From: Kaistia defluvii
GTDB lineage: Bacteria > Pseudomonadota > Alphaproteobacteria > Rhizobiales > Kaistiaceae
Direction: 5' to 3'
Assembly (NCBI RefSeq): GCF_040548815.1
Contig: NZ_JBEPSM010000001.1
Location: 558,001 to 622,000, forward strand
DNA length: 64,000 bases
Both the position numbers and the translations under genes were made by a program. Under the pieces are notes generated by a model. It was not told where the DNA came from. It was given only the letters and a program-made list of their open reading frames with translations, and did not search any database. This document shows positions 25,432 through 33,777 of the stretch, in pieces; positions within the stretch are counted from its first letter, which is position 1, and each line of letters starts with the position of its first letter.

Positions 25432-25620
25432 TTAGGAAAGCGCGTCGCGCTCGTTGTGCAGGGTCGCGAGCTGCTGTTTCAGGCCGGAAATCTCGTCGGC
25501 GAGTCGGGACTTCTCGGCAGAATTGGCGGTCGAGGCGGCCTGTTCGCCAAGCCTTTGCATCGTCTCGCGGATCGCGGCGATGCGTGCATCGATTTCGATC
25601 AGAAACTTGGCCTCGGTCAT
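25432..25620 (-). CDS. Small coiled-coil hypothetical protein
   Basis: A 62-residue protein, almost entirely helical heptads (IEIDARIAAIRETMQRLGEQ, then EKSRLADEISGLKQQLATLHNERDAL), so probably a short coiled coil. It has no Cys, Trp or membrane segment. GGGAGAGATGCG upstream provides a ribosome binding site for the ATG at 25620. It lies 63 bases downstream of the DUF971 gene on the same strand and may be co-transcribed. I do not recognise a named family. Confidence 0.65.
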   Translation of the reverse strand: MTEAKFLIEIDARIAAIRETMQRLGEQAASTANSAEKSRLADEISGLKQQLATLHNERDALS

Positions 25621-25683
25621 CGCATCTCTCCCAGCCTCAATGTCGCAATCCTAACGCGCTCGCGTCGAATAAGCTTCAGGGCC

Positions 25684-26055
25684 TCAGCGGCGACTGCGCG
25701 AGAGGCCCTTCTCCTGCAACTCGGCCAGATAGGTAGCCCAGAGCTTGTCGCGGTCGCGACCCAATTCCGCGAGATAGGTCCAGGTGAACAGGCCGGTATC
25801 GTGGCCGTCGTCGAAGTTCAGCCGGATGGCATAGTTGCCGACCGGGTTGATCGAGGCGATGGCGACATCGATCTTGCCCGGAACCGTTTGCTTCTGCGAC
25901 TTGTTGTGACCCTGCACCTCGGCCGAAGGGCTGGTGACGCGGAGATATTCCGCCGCCAGTTCATAGCGGGCGCCGTCTTCGAAAGAGACGGTCAGGGTGC
26001 GCTTGTCGGGCGACAGGCGAATCTCGGTCGGCCACGGCGTGGATGCAGTATTCAT
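25684..26055 (-). CDS. DUF971 domain-containing protein (gamma-butyrobetaine hydroxylase N-terminal-like)
   Basis: A 123-residue protein of the DUF971/GBBH-like N-terminal domain family. Characteristic segments are PTEIRLSPDKRTLTVSFEDG, ELAAEYLRVTSPSAEVQGH and the Asn-Tyr-Ala-Ile-Arg-Leu-x-Phe-Asp-Asp-Gly-His segment leading to GLFTWTYL. The domain resembles the zinc-binding N-terminal part of carnitine-synthesis hydroxylases and, as a free protein, is linked to Fe-S proteins. The ATG at 26055 is preferred to an upstream TTG. It is divergent from moaA, an Fe-S enzyme, an arrangement I recall from other alphaproteobacteria. Confidence 0.82.
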   Translation of the reverse strand: MNTASTPWPTEIRLSPDKRTLTVSFEDGARYELAAEYLRVTSPSAEVQGHNKSQKQTVPGKIDVAIASINPVGNYAIRLNFDDGHDTGLFTWTYLAELGRDRDKLWATYLAELQEKGLSRSRR

Positions 26056-26171
26056 GTTGGACCCCGACGGCCGTTCGGCCGTGAAAAACAAGGGCGGTCG
26101 TCACCCGACGTCCCGCTTTTGGCCGCTTGCCTTTGAAACGGCGCGGTATCTCGTCTACATAGCAGAGATCG

Positions 26172-26196
26172 CCGCCCCGATCCTAAAGAGGGGCGG
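26172..26196 (+). promoter_or_regulatory. Hairpin in the moaA leader
   Basis: A 7-bp inverted repeat (CCGCCCC at 26172-26178, GGGGCGG at 26190-26196) with an 11-base loop ends four bases before the moaA Shine-Dalgarno GAGG (26200-26203). It could modulate translation start. It is far too short and simple to be a molybdenum-cofactor riboswitch. Confidence 0.35.
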
Positions 26197-26210
26197 TTTG
26201 AGGAATGCGC

Positions 26211-27239
26211 ATGAACCAGATCGTGCCGCTCATGGCCGAGACGACGCCGATGGTCGATCCATTCGGCCGTTCCATCACCTATCTCCGCGTCTCGGTGACG
26301 GATCGGTGCGATTTCCGCTGTGTCTATTGCATGGCCGAGGACATGACGTTTCTGCCGAAGCGGGACGTGCTGTCGCTAGAGGAACTGGACCGGCTGTGCA
26401 GCGCGTTCATCGCGAAGGGCGTACGACGGCTGCGGCTGACCGGTGGCGAGCCGCTGGTTCGCCGCAACATCATGTCGCTGGTCCGCTCGCTCGGTCGCCA
26501 TATCGAGAGCGGCCAGCTCGACGAACTGACTCTCACCACCAACGGCTCGCAGCTCGCGCGCTTTGCGTCCGAACTGGCGGATGCCGGCGTGCGCCGCATC
26601 AATGTTTCGATCGATACGCTGGACCCGGCTCGCTTCCGCGCGATCACGCGCTGGGGTGACCTCGACAAAGTCATGGCGGGCCTCGATGCCGCCCAGACGG
26701 CGGGTCTGAAGGTCAAGATCAACGCCGTCGCGCTCAAGGGCGTCAACGAGCATGAGATCGACGATCTCCTGCGTTTCGCGCATGGGCGCGGCATGGATCT
26801 CACGCTGATCGAAACGATGCCGCTCGGCGAGATCGAGGGCGATCGCACGGAGCAGTACCTGCCGCTTTCGACCGTCCGCGCGCGGCTCGAGGAGCAGTGG
26901 ACGCTGACCGACATCCCCTACAAGACGGGCGGCCCCGCGCGTTATGTGGAAGTCGCCGAGACGGGCGGGCGGCTCGGCTTCATCACGCCGCTGACCCATA
27001 ATTTCTGCGAGACCTGCAACCGGGTCCGCATCACCTGTACGGGCACCCTGTTCATGTGCCTCGGCCAGGAGGACGCGACCGACCTGCGCGCGCCGCTGCG
27101 CGCATCCGAGAACGACGCGCTGCTTTCCGCGGCGATCGATGAAGCGATCGGGCGCAAGCCCAAGGGCCATGATTTCATCATAGACCGCGATCATCGCCGC
27201 CCGGCGCTGGGTCGTCACATGAGCATGACCGGCGGGTAG
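26211..27239 (+). CDS. moaA: GTP 3',8-cyclase (molybdenum cofactor biosynthesis protein A)
   Basis: A 342-residue radical-SAM enzyme catalysing the first step of molybdopterin synthesis, from GTP to 3',8-cyclo-7,8-dihydro-GTP. The N-terminal radical-SAM cluster cysteines are C33, C37 and C40 (C-x3-C-x2-C). The second, GTP-binding cluster is C266, C269 and C283 (C-x2-C-x13-C), and the essential C-terminal Gly-Gly is present. The ATG at 26211 is chosen because GAGG (26200-26203) is seven bases upstream; an ATG at 26205 is too close. No other moa gene lies nearby. Confidence 0.95.
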   Translation: MNQIVPLMAETTPMVDPFGRSITYLRVSVTDRCDFRCVYCMAEDMTFLPKRDVLSLEELDRLCSAFIAKGVRRLRLTGGEPLVRRNIMSLVRSLGRHIESGQLDELTLTTNGSQLARFASELADAGVRRINVSIDTLDPARFRAITRWGDLDKVMAGLDAAQTAGLKVKINAVALKGVNEHEIDDLLRFAHGRGMDLTLIETMPLGEIEGDRTEQYLPLSTVRARLEEQWTLTDIPYKTGGPARYVEVAETGGRLGFITPLTHNFCETCNRVRITCTGTLFMCLGQEDATDLRAPLRASENDALLSAAIDEAIGRKPKGHDFIIDRDHRRPALGRHMSMTGG

Positions 27240-27453
27240 TTTCGCCCGGATCGTTCGCTTTTATGTTGCGCTGCACACGGCGCGTTGCTGTCGGCTTTGC
27301 GCGTTTTTCTGTCTTTGCATGTATTTCGGACCGCCGGCGGCGTCGCTTCGGTTGCTTCGTGCCGGTTTATTGGTCAATCTTGCCAGGTCAGGCCCCAACC
27401 GCCCGACCCGGATCATCTGCGGCGCCGCGCTGCCGCGCATAGCCTGAAGTTCC

Positions 27454-28359
27454 ATGCCCGCCCTGGCCGACAATTCTCGTGGCATCATCATGATGGTGCT
27501 TTCGAACCTTGCCTTCATCATCAACGACACCTGGATCAAGCTGGTCAGCGAGGGGCTCCCGACCGGGCAGATTCTCGTCATCCGGGGCTCGATCTCCTTT
27601 GCGCTGATCTGCCTGGTCGTTTTCGCGACGGGCACGCATCGGCAATGGCGCGCCGTCTGCAACAGCCTGGTGGCGTGGCGGACGGTCGGCGAGATCGGAG
27701 CGACGGTGCTCTATCTCTATGCGCTGTTCAACATGCCGATCGCCAATGTCTCGGCGATCGGACAGATCGTGCCGCTGATGACGACCGCGGCGGCGGCCGT
27801 CTTTCTGGCGGAGCCGGTCGGTTGGCGCAGGTGGACGGCGATCGCCGTCGGCTTTTTCGGCGTGCTGCTGATCATGCGGCCGAGCGTCTCCGGCTTCGAC
27901 CTGTTCTCGCTGGCGGCATTGGGCTCGATGGGCTTCATCACGCTGCGCGATCTCGTCACGCGCGAAATGGCGCCGGGCGTGCCGACGCTGCTCGTGGTCG
28001 CGATCACGGCGGCCGCGATGACGGCTACAGGAGCCACCATGTCGCTGGCCGAGACCTGGCCGGTTCCGAACGCGCGGCAATGGACGATTCTGAGTGCCGC
28101 GTCGGTGTTGCTGCTGTTCGGCTACGGCACGTCGATCCTGGCGATGCGCTATGGCGCGATGGCCGTGGTCGCCCCGTTCCGATATTCCGGAATCCTGTTT
28201 GCCGTGATCCTCGGCTACATGGTCTGGGGCGACGTGCCGGACGTGCTGACGCTGGTCGGCACGCTCATTGTCGTGGCGACCGGCGTCTACACCTTCCGGC
28301 GCGAAATGCGGCTGGCGCGGATCGCCGAGCCGGCAGCCGTCAACCCGCCCAGTGGGTGA
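27454..28359 (+). CDS. EamA/DMT family transporter
   Basis: A 301-residue membrane protein with about ten helices arranged as two EamA repeats. The first spans roughly residues 5-140, with NVSAIGQIVPLMTTAAAAVFLAEPVGWRRW, and the second roughly 150-290, with YGAMAVVAPFRYSGILFAVILGYMVWGDVPD. These proteins are drug/metabolite exporters and the substrate is unknown. It stands alone and overlaps the convergent nitroreductase gene by 20 bases at the 3' ends. The 214-base gap from moaA shows no clear promoter. Confidence 0.85.
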   Translation: MPALADNSRGIIMMVLSNLAFIINDTWIKLVSEGLPTGQILVIRGSISFALICLVVFATGTHRQWRAVCNSLVAWRTVGEIGATVLYLYALFNMPIANVSAIGQIVPLMTTAAAAVFLAEPVGWRRWTAIAVGFFGVLLIMRPSVSGFDLFSLAALGSMGFITLRDLVTREMAPGVPTLLVVAITAAAMTATGATMSLAETWPVPNARQWTILSAASVLLLFGYGTSILAMRYGAMAVVAPFRYSGILFAVILGYMVWGDVPDVLTLVGTLIVVATGVYTFRREMRLARIAEPAAVNPPSG

Positions 28360-28993
28360 CGATTGCGTTCAGGTCCGGACGCGCGCGGTCGGCAGGGCGT
28401 TCCGTCTGGCGGCCTAGATGGATGAACCCGGCGACGCGTTCTCCCGCCTGCACGCCCAGAATGGCGGCAGCCTCAGGATCGCGTCCCGGCCATTTCAGCA
28501 GCCATTGCGTGGCGTAGCCATGGGCTGACGCGGCAAGAATCAGGTTCATGCCGACGGCGCCGGAACCGAGGATCTGGTCCCATTCGGGAATGCGGGACGT
28601 CGGATCGGGCCGGCTGACAACGACGACCGTGACCGGGGCGCGCATCATGTAGAGCGTCCACATATCGCGCTTGGAATCGTCGAGGCCAGGATTGCGCGCG
28701 GCGTAGAGCGCATCGAAGCGCTGGCCGGAAAGCTGGCGGGCTTCGCCTTCGATGACGATGAATCGCCAGGGCGCCAGGCGGCCGTGATCGGGCGATCGCG
28801 CCGCGATCTTCAGGATGCGCTCGAGATGCTCAGGGGGAATCGGCATCGGGTCGAAGGCCCGCATCGGAACCGAGCGGCGGGTCTCCAGCTTGGCCAGCAT
28901 GTTGGGCGAGAATTGCAGTTCGAAGGAGTCGTCGTAGATGGGAACGGCAGCCGTCGCCGGAGCGGCGTGGTGGGCAGGGCCCTGATCATTCAT
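28340..28993 (-). CDS. Nitroreductase family protein
   Basis: A 217-residue FMN-dependent oxidoreductase of the nitroreductase superfamily. The FMN-binding segment RRSVPMRAFDPMPIP follows a 35-residue polar leader, then ARSPDHGRLAPWRFIVIEG with the SPDHG turn typical of the YdjA group, and GYATQWLLKWPGR and ERVAGFIHLGRQTERP near the C-terminus. The ATG at 28993 has only a weak ribosome binding site, and a start nearer residue 30 is possible. Its 3' end overlaps the EamA gene. The physiological substrate is unknown. Confidence 0.85.
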   Translation of the reverse strand: MNDQGPAHHAAPATAAVPIYDDSFELQFSPNMLAKLETRRSVPMRAFDPMPIPPEHLERILKIAARSPDHGRLAPWRFIVIEGEARQLSGQRFDALYAARNPGLDDSKRDMWTLYMMRAPVTVVVVSRPDPTSRIPEWDQILGSGAVGMNLILAASAHGYATQWLLKWPGRDPEAAAILGVQAGERVAGFIHLGRQTERPADRARPDLNAIVTHWAG

Positions 28994-29396
28994 GGGGGGC
29001 AGGCTTTCGTCTTCGGTCGCGGTGACGTCGGAGAAATGCGCCCGGCAGGACGGATTTGCAAGGGAGCCGGGCGGTCCTGCGGCCTTACATTCCATGCGTG
29101 CGCGGCGAATTTCCCCGCCGCTGTGGCCCGGATTCGACAGCCAGCGAACGGAAAACCGGGGGGATGCGCCCCATAGGGGTGCATTCGGGAGCGCGATCAA
29201 ATCGTTGTGAGCTTGCGCCATGTGGGCCGTGCGGCCACGGCGGGCAGGGACGAACGCAGGTTCGCCGACGGATGGCGTGCCGCATGGACGCTGAAAGGGC
29301 AGGTCGTGACACCGCCGAAAGCGGCGGCCGGCGGCGGTCGACGTGCGGCGGCGAGCATGCCATGGTTGCGCCCTCGCAACCACCTGGAGTTACTTC
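28994..29396. other. Gene-free stretch between nitroreductase and SMP-30 genes
   Basis: About 400 bases separate two divergent genes. Open frames here are Arg/Pro/Gly-rich and lack ribosome binding sites. No strong hairpin with a T-run and no recognisable sigma-factor consensus was found. It presumably contains the two divergent promoters. Confidence 0.5.
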
Positions 29397-30275
29397 ATGA
29401 CGGATCTCGGCCTTCGCCCGCTCGTTCCCACCCTGCATCAGCTGGCCGAGAGTGCCGTCTATGACGATCGCAACAATCGGTTTCTCTATTGCGACATCCT
29501 CGACAAGTCGATCCACGCGGTCGACCTCGCGACGGGCGATACTAAGGTCTGGCGGTTTCCGACCGTGGTCGGCTCGTTCGGCTTGACCGAGAGCGGTCGT
29601 TTCGTCGTGGCGCTTCGCGACAGCGTCGTGCTGTTCGATCCCGAGACGGAAGAGAGCCGGACGCTCGTCGAAATCGAAGCGGATATGCCGGATACGCGCC
29701 TGAATGACGGCAAGGTCGGACCGGATGGCTGCTTCTGGGTCGGCACCATGGACGCGAATCGCCAGCCGGTCTGCGCGCTCTACCGGGTCTCGCCGGATGG
29801 CACCGTCGAAAAGAAGATCGACGGCCTGATGGTGTCCAATGGCCTCGCCTTCAGCCCGGATGGGCGCACCATGTTCCACTCGGATTCGCGCGGCCCCTGG
29901 ATCGACCGCTGGGCGTTCGACCCGGCGACGGGCGAGATCAGCGAACGCAAGCGGATCGCCGTGCTCGACGATACGATCGGCCGGCCGGACGGCGGTGCGA
30001 CCGATGCCGAGGGCAATTACTGGAGCGCCGGCGTTTCGGGCGCCAAGCTCAACCAGTTCTCGCCGGAAGGCGAGTTGCTGGCGAGCTACGACGTTCCGGC
30101 GGCATCGCCGACCATGCCGGCCTTTGGCGGCCCGGACATGAAGACGCTCTTCCTGACCAGCCTGCGCGACGGCCGCACCGAGGAACAGCTGCAGCGCTGG
30201 CCGCTCACGGGCTCGGTCTTCATCGGGACTTCGCCCGTCGCCGGCTCGCCGGTCTCGCGTTTCCGCGACGTCTGA
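29397..30275 (+). CDS. SMP-30/gluconolactonase/LRE family protein
   Basis: A 292-residue six-bladed beta-propeller lactonase. The ATG at 29397 follows CTGGAG at a good distance. Diagnostic segments are LGEGPxW-like LAESAVYDDRNNRFLYCDIL at the start, the metal-site region RLNDGKVGPDGCFWVGTMD (Asn and Asp ligands) near residue 103, MVSNGLAFSPDG and RPDGGATDAEGNYW (second metal Asp near residue 200). Such enzymes open sugar lactones in oxidative sugar catabolism. No sugar dehydrogenase is adjacent, so the substrate is open. Confidence 0.88.
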   Translation: MTDLGLRPLVPTLHQLAESAVYDDRNNRFLYCDILDKSIHAVDLATGDTKVWRFPTVVGSFGLTESGRFVVALRDSVVLFDPETEESRTLVEIEADMPDTRLNDGKVGPDGCFWVGTMDANRQPVCALYRVSPDGTVEKKIDGLMVSNGLAFSPDGRTMFHSDSRGPWIDRWAFDPATGEISERKRIAVLDDTIGRPDGGATDAEGNYWSAGVSGAKLNQFSPEGELLASYDVPAASPTMPAFGGPDMKTLFLTSLRDGRTEEQLQRWPLTGSVFIGTSPVAGSPVSRFRDV

Positions 30276-30280
30276 TTTTC

Positions 30281-30308
30281 TTGGGGAGGGGTCTTTACCT
30301 CTCCCCAA
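30281..30308. terminator. Hairpin downstream of the SMP-30 gene
   Basis: An 11-bp stem (30281-30291 with 30298-30308, one G-U pair) with loop TCTTTA begins five bases after the stop codon. The stem ends are A/T-rich (TT/AA), but there is no real T-run, so it is a moderate terminator candidate. Confidence 0.55.
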
Positions 30309-30339
30309 ATGAAACCTTCGCCCAAAACACCGTTGTCAT

Positions 30340-30489
30340 CATCCTGAAGTGCCCGGCGCAGCCGGGCCTCGAAGGAGGGTTCAGGGGGGCTTCCCGGCGC
30401 GGCTGGGCCACAGCGCGAGGCATTCCGGCAGCGCTGCCAGTTTACTGGATCCTCCTTCGAGGCTTCGCGCGCGAAGCCCCCTCAGGATG
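30340..30489. repeat. Dispersed palindromic intergenic repeat (rhizobial type)
   Basis: A 150-base element bounded by inverted ends CATCCTGAAG (30340) and CTCAGGATG (to 30489). Inside is a perfect 12-bp inverted pair CCTCGAAGGAGG (30367-30378) and CCTCCTTCGAGG (30451-30462), plus two small GC hairpins next to the ends. The 72-base centre is unrelated sequence. Elements with CATCCTGAGG-type ends and CCTCGAAGGA arms are widely scattered between genes of rhizobial relatives. No transposase is present, so any mobility would be in trans. Confidence 0.65.
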
Positions 30490-30539
30490 CTGGTCGAGAT
30501 TGGGAGATCCTTCCGGCTCTCAGCGTTGTCGGCGCCGCC

Positions 30540-30944
30540 CTATTCTTCCGGCGGCAGCGGACGGGATTTGCGCGTGGCGTCGATCGCCACGAAGGTGAAG
30601 GTCGCTTCCGTCACCTTTGTGACGTCATTGCTTTCACGATTGCGCCGCCAGGCCTCGACGAAGACGCGCATCGACGATCGCCCGGTCGTGAGGATGCGCC
30701 CGTAGATAGTGACCTCGTCGCCGACGAAGACCGGGCTCAGAAACGACATGCCATCCACAGACGCCGTCACGGTGCGTCCGCGCGCGCGGCGTGTCGCGAT
30801 CGTGCTCGCTCCCAGATCCATTTGCGACATCAGCCAACCGCCGAAAATGTCGCCGGCCGGATTGGTGTCGTGCGGCATGGCGATGGTGCGGATGACAGGG
30901 ATGGTCGTCGAATGGGGAAAGTCGGGCGCGTTCTGGGCGGTCAT
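30540..30944 (-). CDS. Acyl-CoA thioesterase (YciA-like, hotdog fold)
   Basis: A 134-residue hotdog thioesterase that hydrolyses acyl-CoA. It carries the family motif RTIAMPHDTNPAGDIFGGWL (catalytic Asp and the GD/GG helix start) and ASVDGMSFLSPVFVGDEVTIYG. The ATG at 30944 has a near-perfect AGGAGG. Length and motif fit the YciA group of single-domain acyl-CoA thioesterases. It lies downstream of glnA on the same strand, but the glnA terminator separates them. Confidence 0.88.
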   Translation of the reverse strand: MTAQNAPDFPHSTTIPVIRTIAMPHDTNPAGDIFGGWLMSQMDLGASTIATRRARGRTVTASVDGMSFLSPVFVGDEVTIYGRILTTGRSSMRVFVEAWRRNRESNDVTKVTEATFTFVAIDATRKSRPLPPEE

Positions 30945-30967
30945 CGTGCCTCCTGGGAGTTGAATCT

Positions 30968-31001
30968 GTTGAAACGAAACGGGGCGCCCGAAGGCGCCCC
31001 G
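30968..31001 (-). terminator. Rho-independent terminator of glnA
   Basis: On the minus strand a 9-bp stem (CGGGGCGCC, 31001-30993) with a TTCG tetraloop and the matching arm (30988-30980) is followed by a T-rich tail (GTTTCGTTT). It lies about 20 bases after the glnA stop codon. Confidence 0.85.
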
Positions 31002-31023
31002 CTGATAGTGCATCCTGATTCGG

Positions 31024-32433
31024 TCAGACCGAGAAGTACATGTCGAATTCGACCGGATGCGGGGTGTGCTCGAAGCGGATGACTTCTTCCATCTTGAGCT
31101 CGATATAAGCGTCGATCATCGACTTCGAGAAGACGCCGCCTTCGAGCAGGTAGCCATGGTCCTTCTCTAGCGAGGCGAGCGCTTCGCGCAGCGAGCCGCA
31201 AACCGTCGGGATCTTCTTCAGTTCCTTGGGGGGCAGGTCATAGAGGTTCTTGTCCATCGCGGCGCCGGGATGGATCTTGTTCTTGATGCCGTCGAGGCCG
31301 GCCATGAGCATGGCTGCGAAGGCGAGGTAGGGGTTCGCGCCCGGATCGGGGAAGCGGACTTCGACGCGCTTCGCCTTGGGCGAGGTCGCGAACGGGATAC
31401 GGCAGGAAGCCGAACGGTTGCGCGCCGAGTAGGCGAGCAGCACGGGAGCCTCGTAGCCCGGGACCAGACGCTTGTAGGAGTTGGTCAGCGGGTTGGTAAA
31501 GGCGTTCAGCGACTTGGCATGCTTGATGATGCCGCCGATGTAGTACAGGCAGGTCTCGGACAGGTCGGCATATTCGTTGCCAGCGAAGACCGGCTTGCCT
31601 TCCTTCCAGATCGACTGGTGGACGTGCATGCCCGAGCCGTTATCGCCGTAAACCGGCTTCGGCATGAAGGTGGCCGTCTTGCCATACGAGTTCGCGACGT
31701 TGTGGATCGCGTACTTGTAGATCTGCATGTGGTCGGCCATCGTCACGAGCGTGCCGAACTTGACACCCAGCTCGTGCTGCGCCGAAGCCACTTCGTGGTG
31801 GTGCTTCTCGACGACGACGCCCATGGACTGCATCGCGGCCAGCATGTCGCCGCGCATGTCCTGGAGGCTGTCGATCGGGGGAACGGGGAAGTAGCCGCCC
31901 TTGGTCTTGACGCGGTGGCCGAGGTTGCCGCTCTCGTAATCGGTGTCGGAGTTGGTCGGCAGCTCGATGTCGTCGAGCTTGAAGCCCGTGTTGTACGGGG
32001 TGGCCGAGAACTTGACGTCGTCGAAGACGAAGAATTCAGCTTCCGGGCCGACATAGATCGTGTCGCCGATCTTGGTCTGCTTCAGGTAGGCTTCGGCCTT
32101 CTTGGCAATGCCGCGCGGGTCGCGGTCATAGGCTTCGCCGGTCGTCGGCTCGAGCACATCGCAAACGATCGAGAGGGTCGACTGCGCGAAGAAGGGGTCG
32201 ATGGTCGCCGTTGCCGGATCGGGCATCAGCAGCATGTCGGATTCGTTGATGGCCTTCCAACCGGCGATCGACGAGCCGTCGAACATCGTGCCTTCGGCGA
32301 AGATTTCTTCGTCGATCATGCCGATGTCGAACGTCACATGCTGCCACTTGCCGCGCGGATCCGTGAAGCGGAAATCCACATACTTCACGTCCTGCTCCTT
32401 GATGAGCTTCAGGACATCATTCGCGGTCGTCAT
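31024..32433 (-). CDS. glnA: Glutamine synthetase type I
   Basis: A 469-residue GlnA that joins ammonia to glutamate with ATP, the core of nitrogen assimilation. All signatures are present: [39 protein letters not shown] and [17 protein letters not shown]. The adenylylation segment [14 protein letters not shown] has its Tyr at about residue 398, implying control by GlnE. The ATG at 32433 has GGAAGAG upstream. It is 118 bases after glnB and almost certainly co-transcribed from the sigma-54 promoter. The intergenic stretch carries GCCGGC repeats that could form a hairpin. A Rho-independent terminator follows. Confidence 0.97.
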   Translation of the reverse strand: MTTANDVLKLIKEQDVKYVDFRFTDPRGKWQHVTFDIGMIDEEIFAEGTMFDGSSIAGWKAINESDMLLMPDPATATIDPFFAQSTLSIVCDVLEPTTGEAYDRDPRGIAKKAEAYLKQTKIGDTIYVGPEAEFFVFDDVKFSATPYNTGFKLDDIELPTNSDTDYESGNLGHRVKTKGGYFPVPPIDSLQDMRGDMLAAMQSMGVVVEKHHHEVASAQHELGVKFGTLVTMADHMQIYKYAIHNVANSYGKTATFMPKPVYGDNGSGMHVHQSIWKEGKPVFAGNEYADLSETCLYYIGGIIKHAKSLNAFTNPLTNSYKRLVPGYEAPVLLAYSARNRSASCRIPFATSPKAKRVEVRFPDPGANPYLAFAAMLMAGLDGIKNKIHPGAAMDKNLYDLPPKELKKIPTVCGSLREALASLEKDHGYLLEGGVFSKSMIDAYIELKMEEVIRFEHTPHPVEFDMYFSV

Positions 32434-32551
32434 AACTCTCTTCCTTCTATCAGGTGAACTGTGCCCGGTCGTGGCTGAGGCAAACAGGTAGCCGGCGAGG
32501 CCGGCAGGAGGGGGAGTGCCGGCAAAAGGTCGCCGGCGAGAAATGAGGGGC

Positions 32552-32917
<366 letters not shown>

Positions 32918-32964
32918 CTAGTGCCTGCCCAACCTGGCCGATGTGACCGGCCTGGCCAATCACT

Positions 32965-32980
32965 TGCAGGCTCCGTGCCA
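32965..32980 (-). promoter_or_regulatory. Sigma-54 promoter of glnBA
   Basis: On the minus strand TGGCAC (32980-32975), five bases, then CTGCA (32969-32965) match the sigma-54 consensus TGGCAC-N5-TTGCA at all but one position, with the -24 GG and -12 GC intact. The start would be about 60 bases upstream of glnB. NtrC would be the expected activator; no perfect NtrC site was picked out. A TATAAT at 33076-33071 (minus) may be an additional sigma-70 -10 box. Confidence 0.78.
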
Positions 32981-33126
32981 ATTGCCGATCTCGCTGGAAA
33001 ACGCCGGAAAAATGGGCTCATCGCATTGCATCATAGCGCGTATCGCGCAAAAGCGATCCGCCAATTGTCCATTATATAGGCAAATGAACAACAAGTTGGC
33101 ACAGAGCCCGTCTTGGCGCTGCTGCC

Positions 33127-33558
33127 TTAACGACCGTTTCGCGCCAGCCATCCGTCGGCCATACGCATGTCGATGCCGTGTTCAGCGCCGAAAGCGGGCA
33201 AATCCTCACGGTTCATGCGGCCATCCAGCACTTCGCCGATCGCGAACAGATTGAGCGAACGCGTGCCACTGCGACAATGTGCCAGCACCGGTCCGTCCGT
33301 ATTGGCCAGCACGGCCTGCAGCCCGCGGACGTCGAGCTCGCTGATCGAGGGACCCGTGACCGGAATGTGGGCATAAGCCATCCCGGCGTTCGTGGCCGCC
33401 TCCGCTTCCTCGGCCGAGGCGGGCTGCGATGCCTCTTCGCCCTCGGGACGATTGTTGATGACGGCCTTGTAGCCGAGGCCCGCAAGCGTTGCGAAATCCT
33501 CGATTTCGATCTGTCCGGCGATGGAGAGCTTGTCATTGATCTTGATGAGATCGGTCAT
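33127..33558 (-). CDS. TIGR01244/DUF442 family phosphatase-like (sulfur transferase-like) protein
   Basis: A 143-residue protein of the DUF442 (beta-lactamase hydrolase-like) family, with a dual-specificity phosphatase-like fold. The signature Cys-x5-Arg loop is AHCRSGTRS near residue 98, and the opening INDKLSIAGQIEIEDFATLAGLGYKAVINNRPEGE is typical. It may act as a phosphatase or persulfide carrier; in some relatives it is fused to an ETHE1-like persulfide dioxygenase, which is not adjacent here. The ATG at 33558 lies behind a GGGCGG stretch. It faces away from nnrD. Confidence 0.82.
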   Translation of the reverse strand: MTDLIKINDKLSIAGQIEIEDFATLAGLGYKAVINNRPEGEEASQPASAEEAEAATNAGMAYAHIPVTGPSISELDVRGLQAVLANTDGPVLAHCRSGTRSLNLFAIGEVLDGRMNREDLPAFGAEHGIDMRMADGWLARNGR

Positions 33559-33777
33559 GGGCGGTTCCCCGTTGGCGGTGAAGGTTGGCGGAGAACTTAT
33601 CGCAGCGCGGCAAATGAACAACCGTGTCCTCCACGACAAAGTTCGGAATTGGGTCGGATAGCTTGGTCCCATGCCTTGCGGGCGGTTGCGGCCCTGCCGG
33701 TGCCGCGCCACTCTGCCCCGAAGGCGCGCAGGCAGACCGGCTGTTTTCCGGGACAGCCCAGAGGAGGGCGAAGAGGT

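Noticed and set aside
26172..26196. Molybdenum cofactor riboswitch ahead of moaA
   Set aside because: The element is a single 7-bp hairpin; the Moco motif is much larger with several conserved stems.
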